From contig NC_020795.1 in the NCBI RefSeq assembly GCF_000350225.1, positions 92,001 through 156,000 of the forward strand: a stretch of 64,000 nt of DNA. The letters run 5' to 3'. Source of the stretch: Chondrus crispus. Its lineage: Eukaryota > Rhodophyta > Florideophyceae > Gigartinales > Gigartinaceae. Shown piece after piece: positions 1-10,605 of the stretch; position 1 is the first letter of the stretch, and each line of letters starts with the position of its first letter. Under the pieces are notes generated by a model that had not been told where the DNA came from, ran no database searches, and saw only the letters and a program-made list of their open reading frames with translations. The translations under genes were made by a program, and so were the position numbers.

Positions 1-1240
1 TATAATAGATACTTCTAATGAGATAGCAGGTGATGGTGATATACCACATCCTGCCATTGGTCGTGCACGTAGGATGCAAGTAGCACGCCCTGAGCTGCAA
101 CATCAAGTAATGATAGAAGCTGTAGAAAATCATATGCCTCAAGTTATTATTATTGATGAAATTGGAACAGAGCTAGAAGCTTTAGCTGCTCGTACAATAG
201 CAGAAAGAGGAGTGCAACTAGTTGGAACAGCTCATGGTAACTATCTAGATAGCTTAATTAAAAATCCAATTCTTTCAGACCTTGTTGGAGGTATACAATA
301 TGTTACATTAGGAGACGACGAAGCAAAGCGCCGAGGTTCACAAAAAAGTATTTTAGAAAGAAAAGCTGCACCTGCTTTTCAAGTGGCTATCGAGATTCAT
401 CAAAGAAATAATTGGATTGTACATGAAGAAGTAGATCAAGCAATTGATCAAATTTTGCAAGGCCATCCATTATTAATGCAACGCCGTATATTTAAATCAA
501 ATGGTTCTATAGATATAGTTTGTGAACAGTCTATTTCTTCAAATTTTTCATACCAGTTAAATAGTAGTGTAAAATCTAAAAATTTAAAATCAGGTATTTT
601 TTTTAAGCAATCTAGTATAATGAAGAACCAAGACTTAAAAATTAATTCCTATTTTGATAAAGCTAATTGGTTACCAAATAAAAATAAGTATAAGTCTTAT
701 CTTACTCAAATAAACAATAATCATCTTAGATCTAAAGATATCACGAACTGTATTCTATTATACCCTTATTATATTAATTCTCAGCGTATAGAATCCATTA
801 TTGCCTCCTTACAATTGCCAATCGGAGTTACAAAAGATATTCTAAGATCAGATGTAATTTTAGCTCTAAGGTCAAATGTGAAGCAAAATACAAAATTGAG
901 ACAGATAGCAAAGTCAAGACATATTATAATTTATACTGTTTATAATGGCACAGAGACTTATATTACAAGAGCCTTAAAGCAGATTTTGAATGTAAGGCAG
1001 ATGTTACATGTTGACTCATATCAATTATCTGAAGATAGAGAAAGTTCTCAAGTTGAGGCATTAGCAGAAGTACGTATAGCTATCGAAAAAGTTGTAATAG
1101 GTAAAAAACAGTCAGTGGAACTTTTATCAAGATTAGCAAGTGTACGAAAAATCCAATATCAATTTATAGACTCTTACAATTTAAGATCTAGAAGTTTTGG
1201 TAAAGAACCAGATAGAAAATTATGTATTTATCCAAGTTGA
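1..1240 (+). CDS. ycf45: Ycf45, AAA-type ATPase with C-terminal R3H-like domain (5' end cut by window)
   Basis: The reading frame is open from base 2, well before the first ATG at 74, and encodes the family segment IIDTSNEIAGDGDIPHPAIG, so the gene starts outside the window. The Walker A motif must lie upstream; the Walker B-like stretch VIIIDEIGTE is visible just after base 140. The last ~65 residues (ending GKEPDRKLCIYPS) look like an R3H nucleic-acid-binding domain. Ycf45 is a conserved cyanobacterial and red-plastid P-loop ATPase related to SpoIIIAA-like proteins. Its role is not established; RNA or DNA binding is inferred from the R3H region. acpP follows 82 bp downstream on the same strand. 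Confidence 0.9.
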   Translation, partial: IIDTSNEIAGDGDIPHPAIGRARRMQVARPELQHQVMIEAVENHMPQVIIIDEIGTELEALAARTIAERGVQLVGTAHGNYLDSLIKNPILSDLVGGIQYVTLGDDEAKRRGSQKSILERKAAPAFQVAIEIHQRNNWIVHEEVDQAIDQILQGHPLLMQRRIFKSNGSIDIVCEQSISSNFSYQLNSSVKSKNLKSGIFFKQSSIMKNQDLKINSYFDKANWLPNKNKYKSYLTQINNNHLRSKDITNCILLYPYYINSQRIESIIASLQLPIGVTKDILRSDVILALRSNVKQNTKLRQIAKSRHIIIYTVYNGTETYITRALKQILNVRQMLHVDSYQLSEDRESSQVEALAEVRIAIEKVVIGKKQSVELLSRLASVRKIQYQFIDSYNLRSRSFGKEPDRKLCIYPS

Positions 1241-1322
1241 TTAAGTATAATTACATTACTATATTGGTTTTTTCTATAGATACAGGCCTTCAAGTCAAAT
1301 TTTTAATTATTAGGATTACATT

Positions 1323-1571
1323 ATGTTATTGACAAAACAAGAAATAACTGACAAAGTGAAAACTATAATTGCTACTCAACTAGGAGTTGAGTTGGAAAAA
1401 GTAACTTTAGAAGCAAATTTTGCAACTGAATTAGGAGCTGACTCATTAGATACAGTTGAATTAGTAATGGCTATTGAAGAAGAATTTAAGATAGATATAC
1501 CTGATCAAGATGCAGAGAAAATATCTAATTTAGAGCAAGCAATAGATTTTATTCAAAAAATAGTAAATTGA
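1323..1571 (+). CDS. acpP: Acyl carrier protein
   Basis: This 82-residue protein carries the growing acyl chain on a 4'-phosphopantetheine arm during type II fatty acid synthesis in the plastid stroma. The attachment motif GADSLDTVE is present, and its serine is the modified residue. Length and the acidic four-helix composition match the family. It follows ycf45 on the same strand, and trnS(UGA) lies 14 bp downstream on the opposite strand. Start is the ATG at 1323. Confidence 0.97.
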   Translation: MLLTKQEITDKVKTIIATQLGVELEKVTLEANFATELGADSLDTVELVMAIEEEFKIDIPDQDAEKISNLEQAIDFIQKIVN

Positions 1572-1585
1572 TGATATTAATGTAA

Positions 1586-1671
1586 CGGAGAGGGTGGGAT
1601 TCGAACCCACGGAACCTTGCGGTTCATCTGATTTCAAATCAGACGCAATCAACCAACTCTACCACCTCTCC
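1586..1671 (-). tRNA. trnS(UGA): tRNA-Ser(UGA)
   Basis: Read on the minus strand, the sequence folds as a class II tRNA. The 7-bp acceptor GGAGAGG pairs with CCTCTCC, the anticodon loop carries TGA between CTGAT-like stem arms, there is a long variable arm, and the T-loop is GGTTCGAATCC. The discriminator base is G, as expected for serine tRNAs. Confidence 0.95.
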
Positions 1672-1763
1672 ATAATGTATAAATAATATCTTATCAGACT
1701 AAATGCTATAAATACAATAAAAAATTTATAGTTTTTAGTCTAATTATAGATCAGATCAGTAAA

Positions 1764-2189
1764 TTATTCATATGTTCCTCGACCAGTAAATTTTGTATTT
1801 ACTGGATTTTCATTTTTTCCGATAGAATGACTAATATTTCCAACACCTTCACGCCCAGGGTTAACCTTTTCTGGAAAAACTCCATCTTTAGGATGTAAGT
1901 ATTGAACTTCTCCATTGGGAAAAATTCTGTAAATTTTAAAATCCCTGATTTTGAAACTCTTTCTTAATTGTGCGCTTAAAGCTAAGCATTGCTCTTTTTT
2001 TGCTAAATATAGTAAATTATCTCCTTCACGCATAATGGCTGCTCCACCAGTAGGCATTTCAAATATTTGTTCAGATTTACTTGTCCATGTAATGGCATAT
2101 TTTTCTTCAATTTCAGCTGATCTTAACCAACCTCCCGTGCTACCACCAAAAGTAGGTGAGGGCATTTTAAAATTTATAGTATTTGTCAT
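1764..2189 (-). CDS. psaD: Photosystem I subunit II (PsaD)
   Basis: This 141-residue stromal subunit of photosystem I forms part of the ferredoxin docking site and helps hold PsaC. Typical family stretches are visible: [20 protein letters not shown] near the N-terminus, and [20 protein letters not shown] near the C-terminus. Full length for a red-algal or cyanobacterial PsaD, without the transit peptide of plant nuclear copies. acsF lies upstream in the same orientation, about 150 bp away. Confidence 0.97.
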   Translation of the reverse strand: MTNTINFKMPSPTFGGSTGGWLRSAEIEEKYAITWTSKSEQIFEMPTGGAAIMREGDNLLYLAKKEQCLALSAQLRKSFKIRDFKIYRIFPNGEVQYLHPKDGVFPEKVNPGREGVGNISHSIGKNENPVNTKFTGRGTYE

Positions 2190-2340
2190 ATAATTTTACT
2201 TTTTTGTCTTTATTTGTTTTGTATTACTAATAATATATTATCATTCTTAATTAAAAAAGAAATAAAGCTTCATAAAAATCAATATTAAAGCAAACTAGTT
2301 GTAATTAGCGAGTATATGAACATATAAGTTGCACGATATT

Positions 2341-3390
2341 TTATCGAATAGTTAATGCAACTTGTGTAGATTTAATAGGAGTTATAAAGAAAAGCTGGAT
2401 TAATTTTTTAGTCAGTTTCATGTATATTGGAAATTTGTTTAAGTTCTTAATTAGTTTATTTGATTGTAACGTATCAATTTCTATTAACGCTCTATTATAA
2501 GTAGCACATTCATCTAAATATTGGAAAAATTCTGGCTTATCTATATTTAGAGCAACAGGGAAAATACGTGATACACTTTCATTTGTTTTGCGTATTACTT
2601 GCATATCATATTGTCTAGCATCTAATCCAATAGCTCTGTAAAAATTAGATCTCTGAAAATCATTTAGGTACATAGTAGCAAATACACTTAAAAGAAAAAA
2701 TCTGCACCATAGTCTTGATTGTAAAGTATCTAAAAATTGAGGTTGAGATTTAAGTAGAGCAGCAAAGAAATCGCCATGACGATTTTCATCTTGACACCAG
2801 TTTTCAAAAAATTTAAATATAGGATAAATGCGATGTTCAGGATGCTTTTCTAAATGTCTATAGATAGTAATATATCTCCAATATCCAATTTTTTCTGATA
2901 AATATGTTGCATAAAATATAAACTTAGGAGCAAAAAAAGTATATTTTCTACTTTTAGTAAGAAAGCCAAGATCTAATGATAAATTAAAATCTCCAATAGC
3001 TTTATTTAAGAATCCTGCATGCCTTGCTTCATCTCGAGACATTAATAAGAAGCATTCAGCTACAGTAGGACTACTTGTTTGTAATCTTCTAGATAGCTCC
3101 TTATATAATAAAAAGCCAGAAAATTCTGCTGTGCATGATCTTTCTAAAAATTCAATAAATAAAGCTTTAGTTTGATCATCTAAACTATCCCAAGACTGTT
3201 CAAATTCTTCATCTCGAATAAAGTGTTGACGATTATAATCTGCTCTAAATTCTTTAAGTAAAGCTTCAAATTCTTGTAAGTTTGAAGAAATATCTAATTG
3301 GGCCATTTCGTCAAAATTTGTTGTATAAAATCTGGGAGTTAGAAGAGTTTCTTTGATGATTTCCGTTGATGTATTTATGGTAGTTTGCAT
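2341..3390 (-). CDS. acsF: Mg-protoporphyrin IX monomethyl ester oxidative cyclase (AcsF/Ycf59)
   Basis: This 349-residue di-iron enzyme performs the oxygen-dependent closure of ring E in chlorophyll synthesis. The family's iron-ligand pattern shows as two E-x-x-H motifs, DEARHAGF in the middle and DENRHGDF further on. The N-terminal block [18 protein letters not shown] is also typical. It lies upstream of psaD on the minus strand and diverges from petN across a 219-bp AT-rich gap. The symbol ycf59 is used in some plastid annotations. Confidence 0.96.
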   Translation of the reverse strand: MQTTINTSTEIIKETLLTPRFYTTNFDEMAQLDISSNLQEFEALLKEFRADYNRQHFIRDEEFEQSWDSLDDQTKALFIEFLERSCTAEFSGFLLYKELSRRLQTSSPTVAECFLLMSRDEARHAGFLNKAIGDFNLSLDLGFLTKSRKYTFFAPKFIFYATYLSEKIGYWRYITIYRHLEKHPEHRIYPIFKFFENWCQDENRHGDFFAALLKSQPQFLDTLQSRLWCRFFLLSVFATMYLNDFQRSNFYRAIGLDARQYDMQVIRKTNESVSRIFPVALNIDKPEFFQYLDECATYNRALIEIDTLQSNKLIKNLNKFPIYMKLTKKLIQLFFITPIKSTQVALTIR

Positions 3391-3609
3391 TTTCTTTTGG
3401 ATAATAGCAATATTTATTTCTTGTTAGCAACTATAATTAAAATAATACTAACTCTAACTTTCATTTGCTTTGTGATTAAGTCTTAAAAGTTTGCATTTCT
3501 TAATATATGTAATTATATATTTGAGATTATAGATCAGAATTATTTGTATATAATCTATTAATTAGATGTATTATATAAATAATAATTTTTAGTTACTAAG
3601 GAATAAATT

Positions 3610-3699
3610 ATGGATATTGTGAGCTTAGGATGGGGTTCTTTATTAGCTTTAATTACATTTTCTATTGCATTAGTTGTATGGGGAAGAAATGGTTTTTAG
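3610..3699 (+). CDS. petN: Cytochrome b6f subunit VIII (PetN)
   Basis: This 29-residue single-span protein has the family hallmarks: [11 protein letters not shown] at the start and LVVWGRNGF at the end. PetN is a small essential subunit of the cytochrome b6f complex in the thylakoid membrane. petM, another b6f small subunit, follows 61 bp downstream on the same strand, so the two are probably co-transcribed. Confidence 0.95.
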   Translation: MDIVSLGWGSLLALITFSIALVVWGRNGF

Positions 3700-3760
3700 A
3701 AATGAATTATAATAAGTGTTGTAAAATATAAATTAATTATTTAATATAATGGAGTCGATA

Positions 3761-3859
3761 ATGGTACATGAAATAATCCAAACAAGTATAATTAGTTCAA
3801 CTTTAATATTGTTAGGACTAATTTTAGGATTTGTATTATTGAAAATTCAAGGTGAATAG
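3761..3859 (+). CDS. petM: Cytochrome b6f subunit VII (PetM)
   Basis: This 32-residue hydrophobic protein ends in LLKIQGE, the conserved PetM tail, after a single transmembrane span. An in-frame ATG at 3749 would add four residues. I prefer 3761 because GGAG at 3751-3754 then sits 6 bases upstream as a ribosome binding site and would be consumed by the longer reading. It is a partner of petN just upstream in the b6f complex. Confidence 0.9.
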   Translation: MVHEIIQTSIISSTLILLGLILGFVLLKIQGE

Positions 3860-3964
3860 AAATATCTAATTTGCTATAAATAAAATAAATCCAGTAGAGT
3901 TATGATGAACTAGTTTATCATATCTTTTACTATATTAAATATATGATAACATAATAATAAAATA

Positions 3965-4177
3965 ATGAAATTAATATGGTATTTAATAAGTCTAACTATT
4001 ATTTTTTTAGTACTTATAAGTAGTCCAAAATCTACTAATATTGGTAGCTTTAGTAATCAAGGTAATCTTTTAAATGCTACACGTAGTACACAAAAAACAT
4101 TACAGGGTTTAATAGCTTTTAATGTATTATGTTTCTTAATTTTAACTACATGGCTTCTTATACATACGGTTGTCTAA
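3965..4177 (+). CDS. secG: Preprotein translocase subunit SecG
   Basis: This 70-residue protein has two hydrophobic segments (about residues 3-20 and 48-68) around a polar loop with SPKSTNIGSF and RSTQKTLQG, the layout of SecG. SecG assists the SecYE channel in moving proteins across or into the thylakoid or inner envelope membrane. Older plastid annotations call it ycf47. It lies about 100 bp after petM on the same strand. Confidence 0.88.
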   Translation: MKLIWYLISLTIIFLVLISSPKSTNIGSFSNQGNLLNATRSTQKTLQGLIAFNVLCFLILTTWLLIHTVV

Positions 4178-4237
4178 TATTTATACAACTTTAATTCTTA
4201 ATAAGTAAAAATATAAATCAACCATTAGTTTTTGTAT

Positions 4238-4735
4238 ATGTTTATTTCTAAAGATATATGTCCTGTGCCATTTGATCAACAACCTTTAAATGAATTTACT
4301 TCATTAAAAAAATCTTGTTTTTTTTCTTGGTCTTTATCATCAATTACTAAATATTTTAATACACTTTTCATAATATTTTTATGTCTATTTTTTGGACTTT
4401 ATCCATTCATCTATATTATATGCCTTAACAAAAATAATATCCTACAGATATGTAAATATGACATTTGTACAATAAATTTTATATTTATAATTATATTTAC
4501 ACGATTATATTTAGGCTGGTCTTATATAGTTAAGAGATTGGTTAGTTCAACAATATTTTATGAAGAATCAGGTTGGTATGATGGCCAAATTTGGATTAAA
4601 AATATTGAAAGTATAACACAAGATCGCTTAATTGGATTGTATGAAGTAATGCCATTTATAAACAGAATTAAATATAGTCTCTTCATATCGACTATATGCT
4701 TTCTTTCAGAATTAGTGATAATTTATTTGATTTAA
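4238..4735 (+). CDS. ycf36: Ycf36 (DUF1230 family membrane protein)
   Basis: This is about 165 residues with two hydrophobic segments in the middle and one at the C-terminus. The N-terminal CPVPFDQQPLNEF and central YEESGWYDGQIW and TQDRLI blocks identify the Ycf36/DUF1230 family, known in cyanobacteria and plastids (green homologue CGLD27). A photosynthesis-related role is suspected for the family but is not shown by this sequence. The ATG at 4238 is taken as start; a TTG two codons upstream is possible. Confidence 0.9.
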   Translation: MFISKDICPVPFDQQPLNEFTSLKKSCFFSWSLSSITKYFNTLFIIFLCLFFGLYPFIYIICLNKNNILQICKYDICTINFIFIIIFTRLYLGWSYIVKRLVSSTIFYEESGWYDGQIWIKNIESITQDRLIGLYEVMPFINRIKYSLFISTICFLSELVIIYLI

Positions 4736-4766
4736 ATTGAATAATCTTTTATGATTGTATATTAGA

Positions 4767-4840
4767 CGCGGGGTAGAGCAGTCAGGTAGCTCGTCGGGCT
4801 CATAACCCGAAGGCCAATGGTTCAAATCCATTCCCCGCTA
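4767..4840 (+). tRNA. trnfM(CAU): Initiator tRNA-fMet(CAU)
   Basis: The sequence is nearly that of bacterial initiator tRNAs. It begins CGCGGGG, has the anticodon stem CGGGCTCATAACCCG with three G-C pairs next to the loop, and T-loop GGTTCAAATCC. The first base C does not pair with T at position 72, the mismatch typical of initiators. Confidence 0.95.
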
Positions 4841-4926
4841 TTAATACTTAGATTTTATATAAAAAAATATGTTATATTATCTTATATTATCACTATAAAT
4901 AAGTTTTAATTTTTATAAGAAATACA

Positions 4927-5526
4927 ATGTTAAACGATAGTAATGGCATTAGAGTGGGTCAAGAAGCTCCTGATTTTTCTGCTATTGCAGTATATGATCA
5001 AGAATTTAAACACATACAGTTGTCCGATTACATTGGTAAATATGTAATCTTATTGTTTTATCCACTAGATTTTACTTTTGTCTGTCCTACAGAAATTACA
5101 GCTTTTAGTGATGTATATTCACAGTTAAAAGCTTTAAATACAGAAATCTTAGGTATATCAGTTGATAGTCAATATTCTCATTTAGCATGGTTACAAACAA
5201 ACCGAGATTCTGGTGGTCTTGGGGATTTGAAATATCCACTAGTCTCTGATTTAACTAAGCAAATAAGCTTATCGTATAATATTTTAACAGAACAAGGAAC
5301 ATCTTTAAGGGGTTTATTTATTATAGATAAGGAGGGAATAATACAGCATTCACTAGTTAATAATTTAGATGTTGGTAGAAGTGTTGATGAAACTTTAAGA
5401 ACTTTACAGGCTATTCAATATGTACAAGTTAATCCAGATGAAGTTTGTCCTGCAAATTGGCAGCCAGGTAATGCAACTATAATTAGTAGTCCAGAGAAAT
5501 CTAGAGAATATTTTAGTTCTGTATAA
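4927..5526 (+). CDS. ycf42: 2-Cys peroxiredoxin (Ycf42)
   Basis: This 199-residue peroxidase reduces hydrogen peroxide and alkyl hydroperoxides, using thioredoxin-type donors, in the stroma. The peroxidatic cysteine is Cys53 in FTFVCPTEI and the resolving cysteine is Cys174 in DEVCPANW, as in typical 2-Cys enzymes. No transit peptide is present. A plausible reductant, trxA, is encoded in this same window at 51.6 kb. It follows the initiator tRNA by 86 bp. Confidence 0.95.
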   Translation: MLNDSNGIRVGQEAPDFSAIAVYDQEFKHIQLSDYIGKYVILLFYPLDFTFVCPTEITAFSDVYSQLKALNTEILGISVDSQYSHLAWLQTNRDSGGLGDLKYPLVSDLTKQISLSYNILTEQGTSLRGLFIIDKEGIIQHSLVNNLDVGRSVDETLRTLQAIQYVQVNPDEVCPANWQPGNATIISSPEKSREYFSSV

Positions 5527-5656
5527 TTTTGATGATTGAAGTCTTTAAGAATTGTAATATAATTTTAAGCTATAAAGTTTTATTGTTATAAATACAATTA
5601 AATATAAGATTAGAAATTTTTTCCATATCAATAAACAATTTATAAAGGAATTATAT

Positions 5657-6352
5657 ATGTCTACTAATTTAGCTCAGCAATTACGTGAGGGAACTACAAA
5701 ATCTCATAGTATGGCTGAAAATGTAAGCTTTGTAAAATCTTTTTTGGGAGGAGTAGTCGATAAAAAAACTTATCGTAAATTGGTAGCCAACTTATTTTTT
5801 GTATATAGTGTTCTTGAAGAAGAGATAGAAAAGAATAAAAATCATACGGCTATCAATCCCATTTATTTTGTAGAATTAAATCGTAAAGATAGTCTATGTG
5901 AAGACTTACAATATTATTATGGTTCTAATTGGTCTCAATATATTGAACCTTCATTAGCAACACAAAATTATATTAATAGAATTCATGAAATTGGAAAAAA
6001 TCAACCAGAATTACTAATAGCTCATGCATATACTCGTTATATGGGAGATTTGTCTGGTGGACAAATTTTGAAAAAAATAGCTCAAAATGCAATGCAGCTA
6101 AATGGCACAAACGGAGTCTCATTTTATAACTTTCTTAGTATAAAAGATGATAAAGTTTTTAAAATAAAATATCGTGATGCATTAGATAATTTGCCTATAG
6201 ATGAGACTCAAATCAGTCAAATTATTGCTGAAGCTAATACTGCTTTTAATTTAAATATGCAAATATTTCAAGAATTAAATTCAAATTTAATAAAAATTAT
6301 GGTGATGCTTTTATTAAATACAATTGGCAGTTTTCAAAAAAAGCTTTCTTAA
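5657..6352 (+). CDS. pbsA: Heme oxygenase (PbsA)
   Basis: This 231-residue enzyme opens heme to biliverdin, the first step to phycobilins, using ferredoxin as electron donor. The proximal heme ligand is likely His17 in TTKSHSMAEN, and the distal helix motif GDLSGGQ is intact. This supplies chromophore for the allophycocyanin and phycoerythrin genes elsewhere in the window. The last ~30 residues are hydrophobic and less conserved. An AAGGAATT purine stretch precedes the ATG. Confidence 0.95.
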   Translation: MSTNLAQQLREGTTKSHSMAENVSFVKSFLGGVVDKKTYRKLVANLFFVYSVLEEEIEKNKNHTAINPIYFVELNRKDSLCEDLQYYYGSNWSQYIEPSLATQNYINRIHEIGKNQPELLIAHAYTRYMGDLSGGQILKKIAQNAMQLNGTNGVSFYNFLSIKDDKVFKIKYRDALDNLPIDETQISQIIAEANTAFNLNMQIFQELNSNLIKIMVMLLLNTIGSFQKKLS

Positions 6353-6525
6353 ATTTAATTAGAGTTTAGGTTATTAGTCTTATAAGAAATTCATTATTTT
6401 ACATCTAAAGCAACTTTAAATATATTTAAATGATTTTTTCATCTTACTTTTATAAAATCATCTGTATCTATATATCAGCTACATTAATTAAATGATATAA
6501 TTGTAATTATCAATAATAATATAAT

Positions 6526-6729
6526 ATGAAAAAATTAAAAACATCTAAATCTATTAAAAAAAGAATAAAAGTTACATCTTCAGGTAAGTTCTTAAGACAT
6601 AAAGCTTCACGTAGTCATTTGTTGCAAAAAAAAACATCTAATCGTAAACAGAAGCTAAAGCAAGTAACTTGTATTAATAAAAAAGATGCTTCGAGTTTTA
6701 CACAAAAATTGCCATATTTATCTAAATAA
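6526..6729 (+). CDS. rpl35: Ribosomal protein bL35
   Basis: This 67-residue, very basic protein contains the bL35 pattern KLKTSKSIKKRIKVTSSGKF followed by RHKASRSHLLQKK. Full length for the family. It pairs with rpl20 81 bp downstream, the same order as in the bacterial infC-rpmI-rplT operon, although infC here is at 56.5 kb. A perfect hairpin separates the two genes. Confidence 0.96.
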   Translation: MKKLKTSKSIKKRIKVTSSGKFLRHKASRSHLLQKKTSNRKQKLKQVTCINKKDASSFTQKLPYLSK

Positions 6730-6740
6730 TCTATGCAATA

Positions 6741-6762
6741 AAGATTCTTAATTAAGAATCTT
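6741..6762. terminator. Perfect 22-base palindrome between rpl35 and rpl20
   Basis: AAGATTCTTA at 6741-6750 is followed by its exact complement, able to form a 9-bp stem with a small loop on either strand. It could act as an RNA processing or stability site between the two cistrons, or a weak attenuator. Function is inferred. Confidence 0.5.
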
Positions 6763-6809
6763 AGTACGTATAATTTACCTTCTATTATTTACAATTTAAT
6801 ATATCATTT

Positions 6810-7154
6810 ATGATTCGTGTTAAAAGAGGCAATGTTGCCCGCAAAAGAAGAAAAAATATTTTAAAATTAGCTAAAGGGTTTAGAGGTTCTCATTCATCTT
6901 TATTTCGTACAGCAAAGCAGCAAGTTTTAAAGTCTTTAAGATATTCTTATGTAGGTAGAAAAAATAAAAAGCGAGATTATAGACGTTTATGGATTGTACG
7001 TATTAATGCAGCATTAATACCTTTTGGTCTTACATACAGTCAATTTATTTGTGGTCTTAAAAAGAGTCATATCGGTTTAAATCGTAAAATGTTAGGACAA
7101 ATAGCAGTTGTTGATAATAATGCATTTGAACAGCTAATTAACATAACAAAATAA
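6810..7154 (+). CDS. rpl20: Ribosomal protein bL20
   Basis: This 114-residue 23S-binding protein is needed early in large-subunit assembly. The family opening [35 protein letters not shown] and the central [14 protein letters not shown] are all present. Full length. Co-directional with rpl35, and convergent with preA across 76 bp. Confidence 0.97.
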   Translation: MIRVKRGNVARKRRKNILKLAKGFRGSHSSLFRTAKQQVLKSLRYSYVGRKNKKRDYRRLWIVRINAALIPFGLTYSQFICGLKKSHIGLNRKMLGQIAVVDNNAFEQLINITK

Positions 7155-7230
7155 ATTATTTCAAGGATGCAAAATATTAAATTTACTTCTTTGCTCCTTA
7201 TATTCTTATAGTACATCCAATTAATAATTG

Positions 7231-8205
7231 TCAATTCAATCTATTTATTATATAACAACTTATTAATTTTAGTGTATTAATCGATATAGATTTTTGATTA
7301 TTTTCTAAAGCTTGTAATGCGGCTTGAACATGTTCTAATGCTAAATCTCTTGCTTTTTCTATACCTTTGGTAATTTTAATTATTGCTATTGCTTTTTCTG
7401 TATCTCCTTTGTTTTGAAATTCTCTATTAATAAACTTATAAAGTTCAGGTTTTTCTTCTAAAGCAAAAAAAAGAGGAGATGTTAAATTACCATTTTTTAA
7501 GTCTGATCCTGCAGGTTTGCCTAAAGACTTTTGAGATCCTATAATGTCCAAAATATCGTCAATAATTTGAAATGCTAGGCCTAAATGATAGCCATAAAGA
7601 TAAAAGTTCTTTTGCATGTTGTCTTTAGTGTAACTTAATATAGAAGCACCCTTGCAGCTTGCAGCTATTAATGATGCTGTTTTGTAAAAAGATTTTTCTG
7701 TATAATCGTCTATTGAAATATTTGTATCAAAAGTACTTAAACCTTGTCTGACTTCACCTTCAGCAAAATCTGTAATTACTTTAGAAATAGTTTTAACAAC
7801 TTGTAGATTATTTAAATTTGCTAGATACCACGATGATTGTGCAAATAGAAAATCACCTGCTAGTACAGCTACTTTAGTACTAAATTTGTAATGTACAGTA
7901 TTTACTCCTCTTCGTGTTTCACATTCATCAACAATATCATCATGAACTAAACTCGCAGTGTGTATAATTTCTGTAATTTCTGCTAGTCTGTGATGTTCAG
8001 GATGTATTTTTGCAGATTTTGTTGTTGCTTGTGCTATTAATAAAACAATAGCAGGGCGTATTCTCTTGCCTCCAGCATAAAATAGATGATTGGCTGCAGC
8101 ATAAAGTATGGGATTTTTAGCGCCTATCATTTTTTTTAAGTTTGTATCAAGTACTAGTAGTTCATCTTTGATAGGTAGAAAGATATCGTTAGAGATAGTC
8201 GTCAT
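7231..8205 (-). CDS. preA: Polyprenyl (solanesyl-type) diphosphate synthase
   Basis: This 324-residue trans-prenyltransferase has both aspartate-rich motifs: first [13 protein letters not shown], second IIDDILD followed by the family block [17 protein letters not shown]. It extends prenyl diphosphates by condensation with isopentenyl diphosphate, probably for the plastoquinone side chain. Product chain length cannot be read with certainty. It diverges from pdhA across a 250-bp AT-rich gap. Confidence 0.93.
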   Translation of the reverse strand: MTTISNDIFLPIKDELLVLDTNLKKMIGAKNPILYAAANHLFYAGGKRIRPAIVLLIAQATTKSAKIHPEHHRLAEITEIIHTASLVHDDIVDECETRRGVNTVHYKFSTKVAVLAGDFLFAQSSWYLANLNNLQVVKTISKVITDFAEGEVRQGLSTFDTNISIDDYTEKSFYKTASLIAASCKGASILSYTKDNMQKNFYLYGYHLGLAFQIIDDILDIIGSQKSLGKPAGSDLKNGNLTSPLFFALEEKPELYKFINREFQNKGDTEKAIAIIKITKGIEKARDLALEHVQAALQALENNQKSISINTLKLISCYIINRLN

Positions 8206-8455
8206 ATGTATGATAAATTATAATTTAATATTTGAAATGCACAAATTATTATAACTTTATTATTAAATGTATTATTATTTATTCATTAATTAATTCTATA
8301 TATTATATATTTTTTCTCTATTATAGTTTAGTTATAAAATCAAGCAAATAGTTATTAATATTATGTTTTTTTATATAGTTTCTTATTGTAAATTAATTTA
8401 TCTATATTTTTTACACAGTATAAAAAATATAATTTTAGGAGATAATTAAATAATT

Positions 8456-9487
8456 ATGAATGATAAAATAGTTTTACCATCAACTTTATCAAGTATTAAT
8501 AATACTAGTTCAGATACTTTGTTGATGCTGTACAAAGATATGCTTCTAGGACGTAGTTTTGAAAATATGTGTGCACAAATGTATTATCGTGGTAAAATGT
8601 TTGGTTTTGTTCATTTATATAATGGTCAAGAAGCTGTATCGACAGGCGTGATTAAATGTTTAAATAATACAGATTATGTATGTAGTACCTATCGTGATCA
8701 TGTACATGCACTAAGTAAAGGTGTACCGGCCAATTTAATTATGGCTGAATTGTTTGGTAAAGAAACAGGATGTAGTCATGGCCGGGGTGGATCAATGCAT
8801 ATTTTTTCAGCAAAGCATAATTTTTTAGGCGGTTTTGCTTTTATTGGAGAAGGAATTCCTATAGCTACTGGAGCAGCTTTTCAAAGTATTTACCGCAGTC
8901 ATGTTTTACAAGATACCAATGAATTACGTGTTACAGCTTGCTTTTTTGGTGATGGCACAACTAATAATGGACAATTCTTCGAATGTTTAAATATGTCTGT
9001 CTTATGGAAGTTACCAATTATATTTGTTGTAGAAAATAATCAATGGGCAATTGGAATGGCTCATCATAGATCTAGCTCATCACCTGAAATACATAAAAAA
9101 GCAAAAGCTTTTGGTTTACCTGGAATAGAAGTAGATGGCATGGATGTTCTGGCTATTAGAAATGTTACTCAACAGGCTATTAAGAGAGCAAGATCTGGAG
9201 AAGGTCCCACTTTGATTGAAGCTTTGACATATAGATTTCGAGGTCATTCTTTAGCAGACCCTGATGAACTAAGATCAAGTCAAGAAAAAGATGCATGGTT
9301 AGCTCGTGATCCAATCAAATATTTTAAGAACTGCCTTTCTGTTAATTCAATTATAGACGACAATTTATTAAATAAAATTCATACAGATGTAAAAGCAGAT
9401 ATTGATCAAGCCGTAAGTTTTGCTTTATCTAGTCCAGAACCTCAGATTAAAGATCTAAAACGTTACTTATTTGTAGAGGACACGTAA
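8456..9487 (+). CDS. pdhA: Pyruvate dehydrogenase E1 alpha subunit
   Basis: This 343-residue subunit, with PdhB, forms the E1 component that decarboxylates pyruvate and passes the acetyl group to E2, giving plastid acetyl-CoA for fatty acids. The thiamine diphosphate motif is clear: [17 protein letters not shown] ending in VENN. Also seen are [13 protein letters not shown] [13 protein letters not shown] and [15 protein letters not shown] at the C-terminal phosphorylation-loop region. pdhB follows after 82 bp. Red-algal annotations also use odpA. Confidence 0.96.
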   Translation: MNDKIVLPSTLSSINNTSSDTLLMLYKDMLLGRSFENMCAQMYYRGKMFGFVHLYNGQEAVSTGVIKCLNNTDYVCSTYRDHVHALSKGVPANLIMAELFGKETGCSHGRGGSMHIFSAKHNFLGGFAFIGEGIPIATGAAFQSIYRSHVLQDTNELRVTACFFGDGTTNNGQFFECLNMSVLWKLPIIFVVENNQWAIGMAHHRSSSSPEIHKKAKAFGLPGIEVDGMDVLAIRNVTQQAIKRARSGEGPTLIEALTYRFRGHSLADPDELRSSQEKDAWLARDPIKYFKNCLSVNSIIDDNLLNKIHTDVKADIDQAVSFALSSPEPQIKDLKRYLFVEDT

Positions 9488-9569
9488 GTATGAAAGATTA
9501 ATAGTGCTAAGATAATCAATATTTGTCTATATATTTTCATAAAATTTTAATTTATTACAATAAGATACT

Positions 9570-10547
9570 ATGAGTAAAGTTTTTATGTTTGATGCTTTAA
9601 GAGAAGCAACAAATGAAGAAATGGAAAAAGATGCCTCTGTTTTTGTATTAGGAGAAGATGTAGGTCATTATGGTGGTTCATATAAAGTCACAAAAGATTT
9701 GCATGCAAAATATGGAGATTTAAGAGTTTTAGATACTCCTATTGCAGAAAATAGTTTTATGGGTATGGCAGTAGGAGCAGCTATTACAGGTCTACGGCCT
9801 ATTGTAGAAGGCATGAATATGAGTTTTTTGTTGCTAGCATTCAATCAAATCTCTAATAATGCGGGCATGCTTAGATATACATCCGGTGGTAATTTTAAAA
9901 TACCAATAGTAATTCGAGGACCAGGAGGTGTTGGTAAACAATTAGGCGCTGAACATTCGCAAAGGCTAGAAGCTTATTTTCAAGCTATACCAGGCTTAAA
10001 AATAATAGCTTGTTCAACTCCTTACAATGCTAAAGGTTTACTTAAATCAGCGATACGTGATGATAATCCTGTAATTTTATTTGAACATGTTTTATTATAT
10101 AATCTAAAAGAAGAATTACCAAAATTAGAATATTTTCTACCTTTAGATAAAGCTGAAATAGTTAGAACTGGAAACCAAGTAACAATAGTAACCTATTCTC
10201 GTATGCGTCATCATGTCATGGAAGCTGTAGATACATTGATACAAGAAGATTATGATCCAGAAGTAATAGATTTAATTTCTCTTAAACCTATAGATATTGC
10301 ATCTATTCGGAAGTCTTTAATAAAAACACATAAGCTAATGATAGTAGAAGAATGTATGAAAACGGGTGGAATTGCAGCTGAAATCATTGCTCAAGTAAAT
10401 GATAGTTTATTTGATTATTTAGATGCTCCTGTTGTACGCTTATCTTCTCAAGATATACCTACTCCTTATAATGGTACTCTTGAAAAAGCAACCGTAATAC
10501 ATCCTCATCAGATTATAGATTCTGTGAGGAAATTAGTAGCTATATAA
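9570..10547 (+). CDS. pdhB: Pyruvate dehydrogenase E1 beta subunit
   Basis: This 325-residue transketolase-like subunit completes the E1 heterotetramer with PdhA. Typical blocks include [35 protein letters not shown] and [19 protein letters not shown]. Full length. It sits directly behind pdhA as one transcription unit and converges on petA, 58 bp away on the other strand. Confidence 0.96.
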   Translation: MSKVFMFDALREATNEEMEKDASVFVLGEDVGHYGGSYKVTKDLHAKYGDLRVLDTPIAENSFMGMAVGAAITGLRPIVEGMNMSFLLLAFNQISNNAGMLRYTSGGNFKIPIVIRGPGGVGKQLGAEHSQRLEAYFQAIPGLKIIACSTPYNAKGLLKSAIRDDNPVILFEHVLLYNLKEELPKLEYFLPLDKAEIVRTGNQVTIVTYSRMRHHVMEAVDTLIQEDYDPEVIDLISLKPIDIASIRKSLIKTHKLMIVEECMKTGGIAAEIIAQVNDSLFDYLDAPVVRLSSQDIPTPYNGTLEKATVIHPHQIIDSVRKLVAI

Positions 10548-10605
10548 ATTTATATAATAGAAAATAAGTTTTTATCTTGCTTGTTAGTTTGTACAATATA
10601 AACTG

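Noticed and set aside
8363-8449. 28-codon frame upstream of pdhA starting with ATG
   Set aside because: Its sequence matches no known small plastid protein and it ends within the pdhA leader; AT-rich chance frame.
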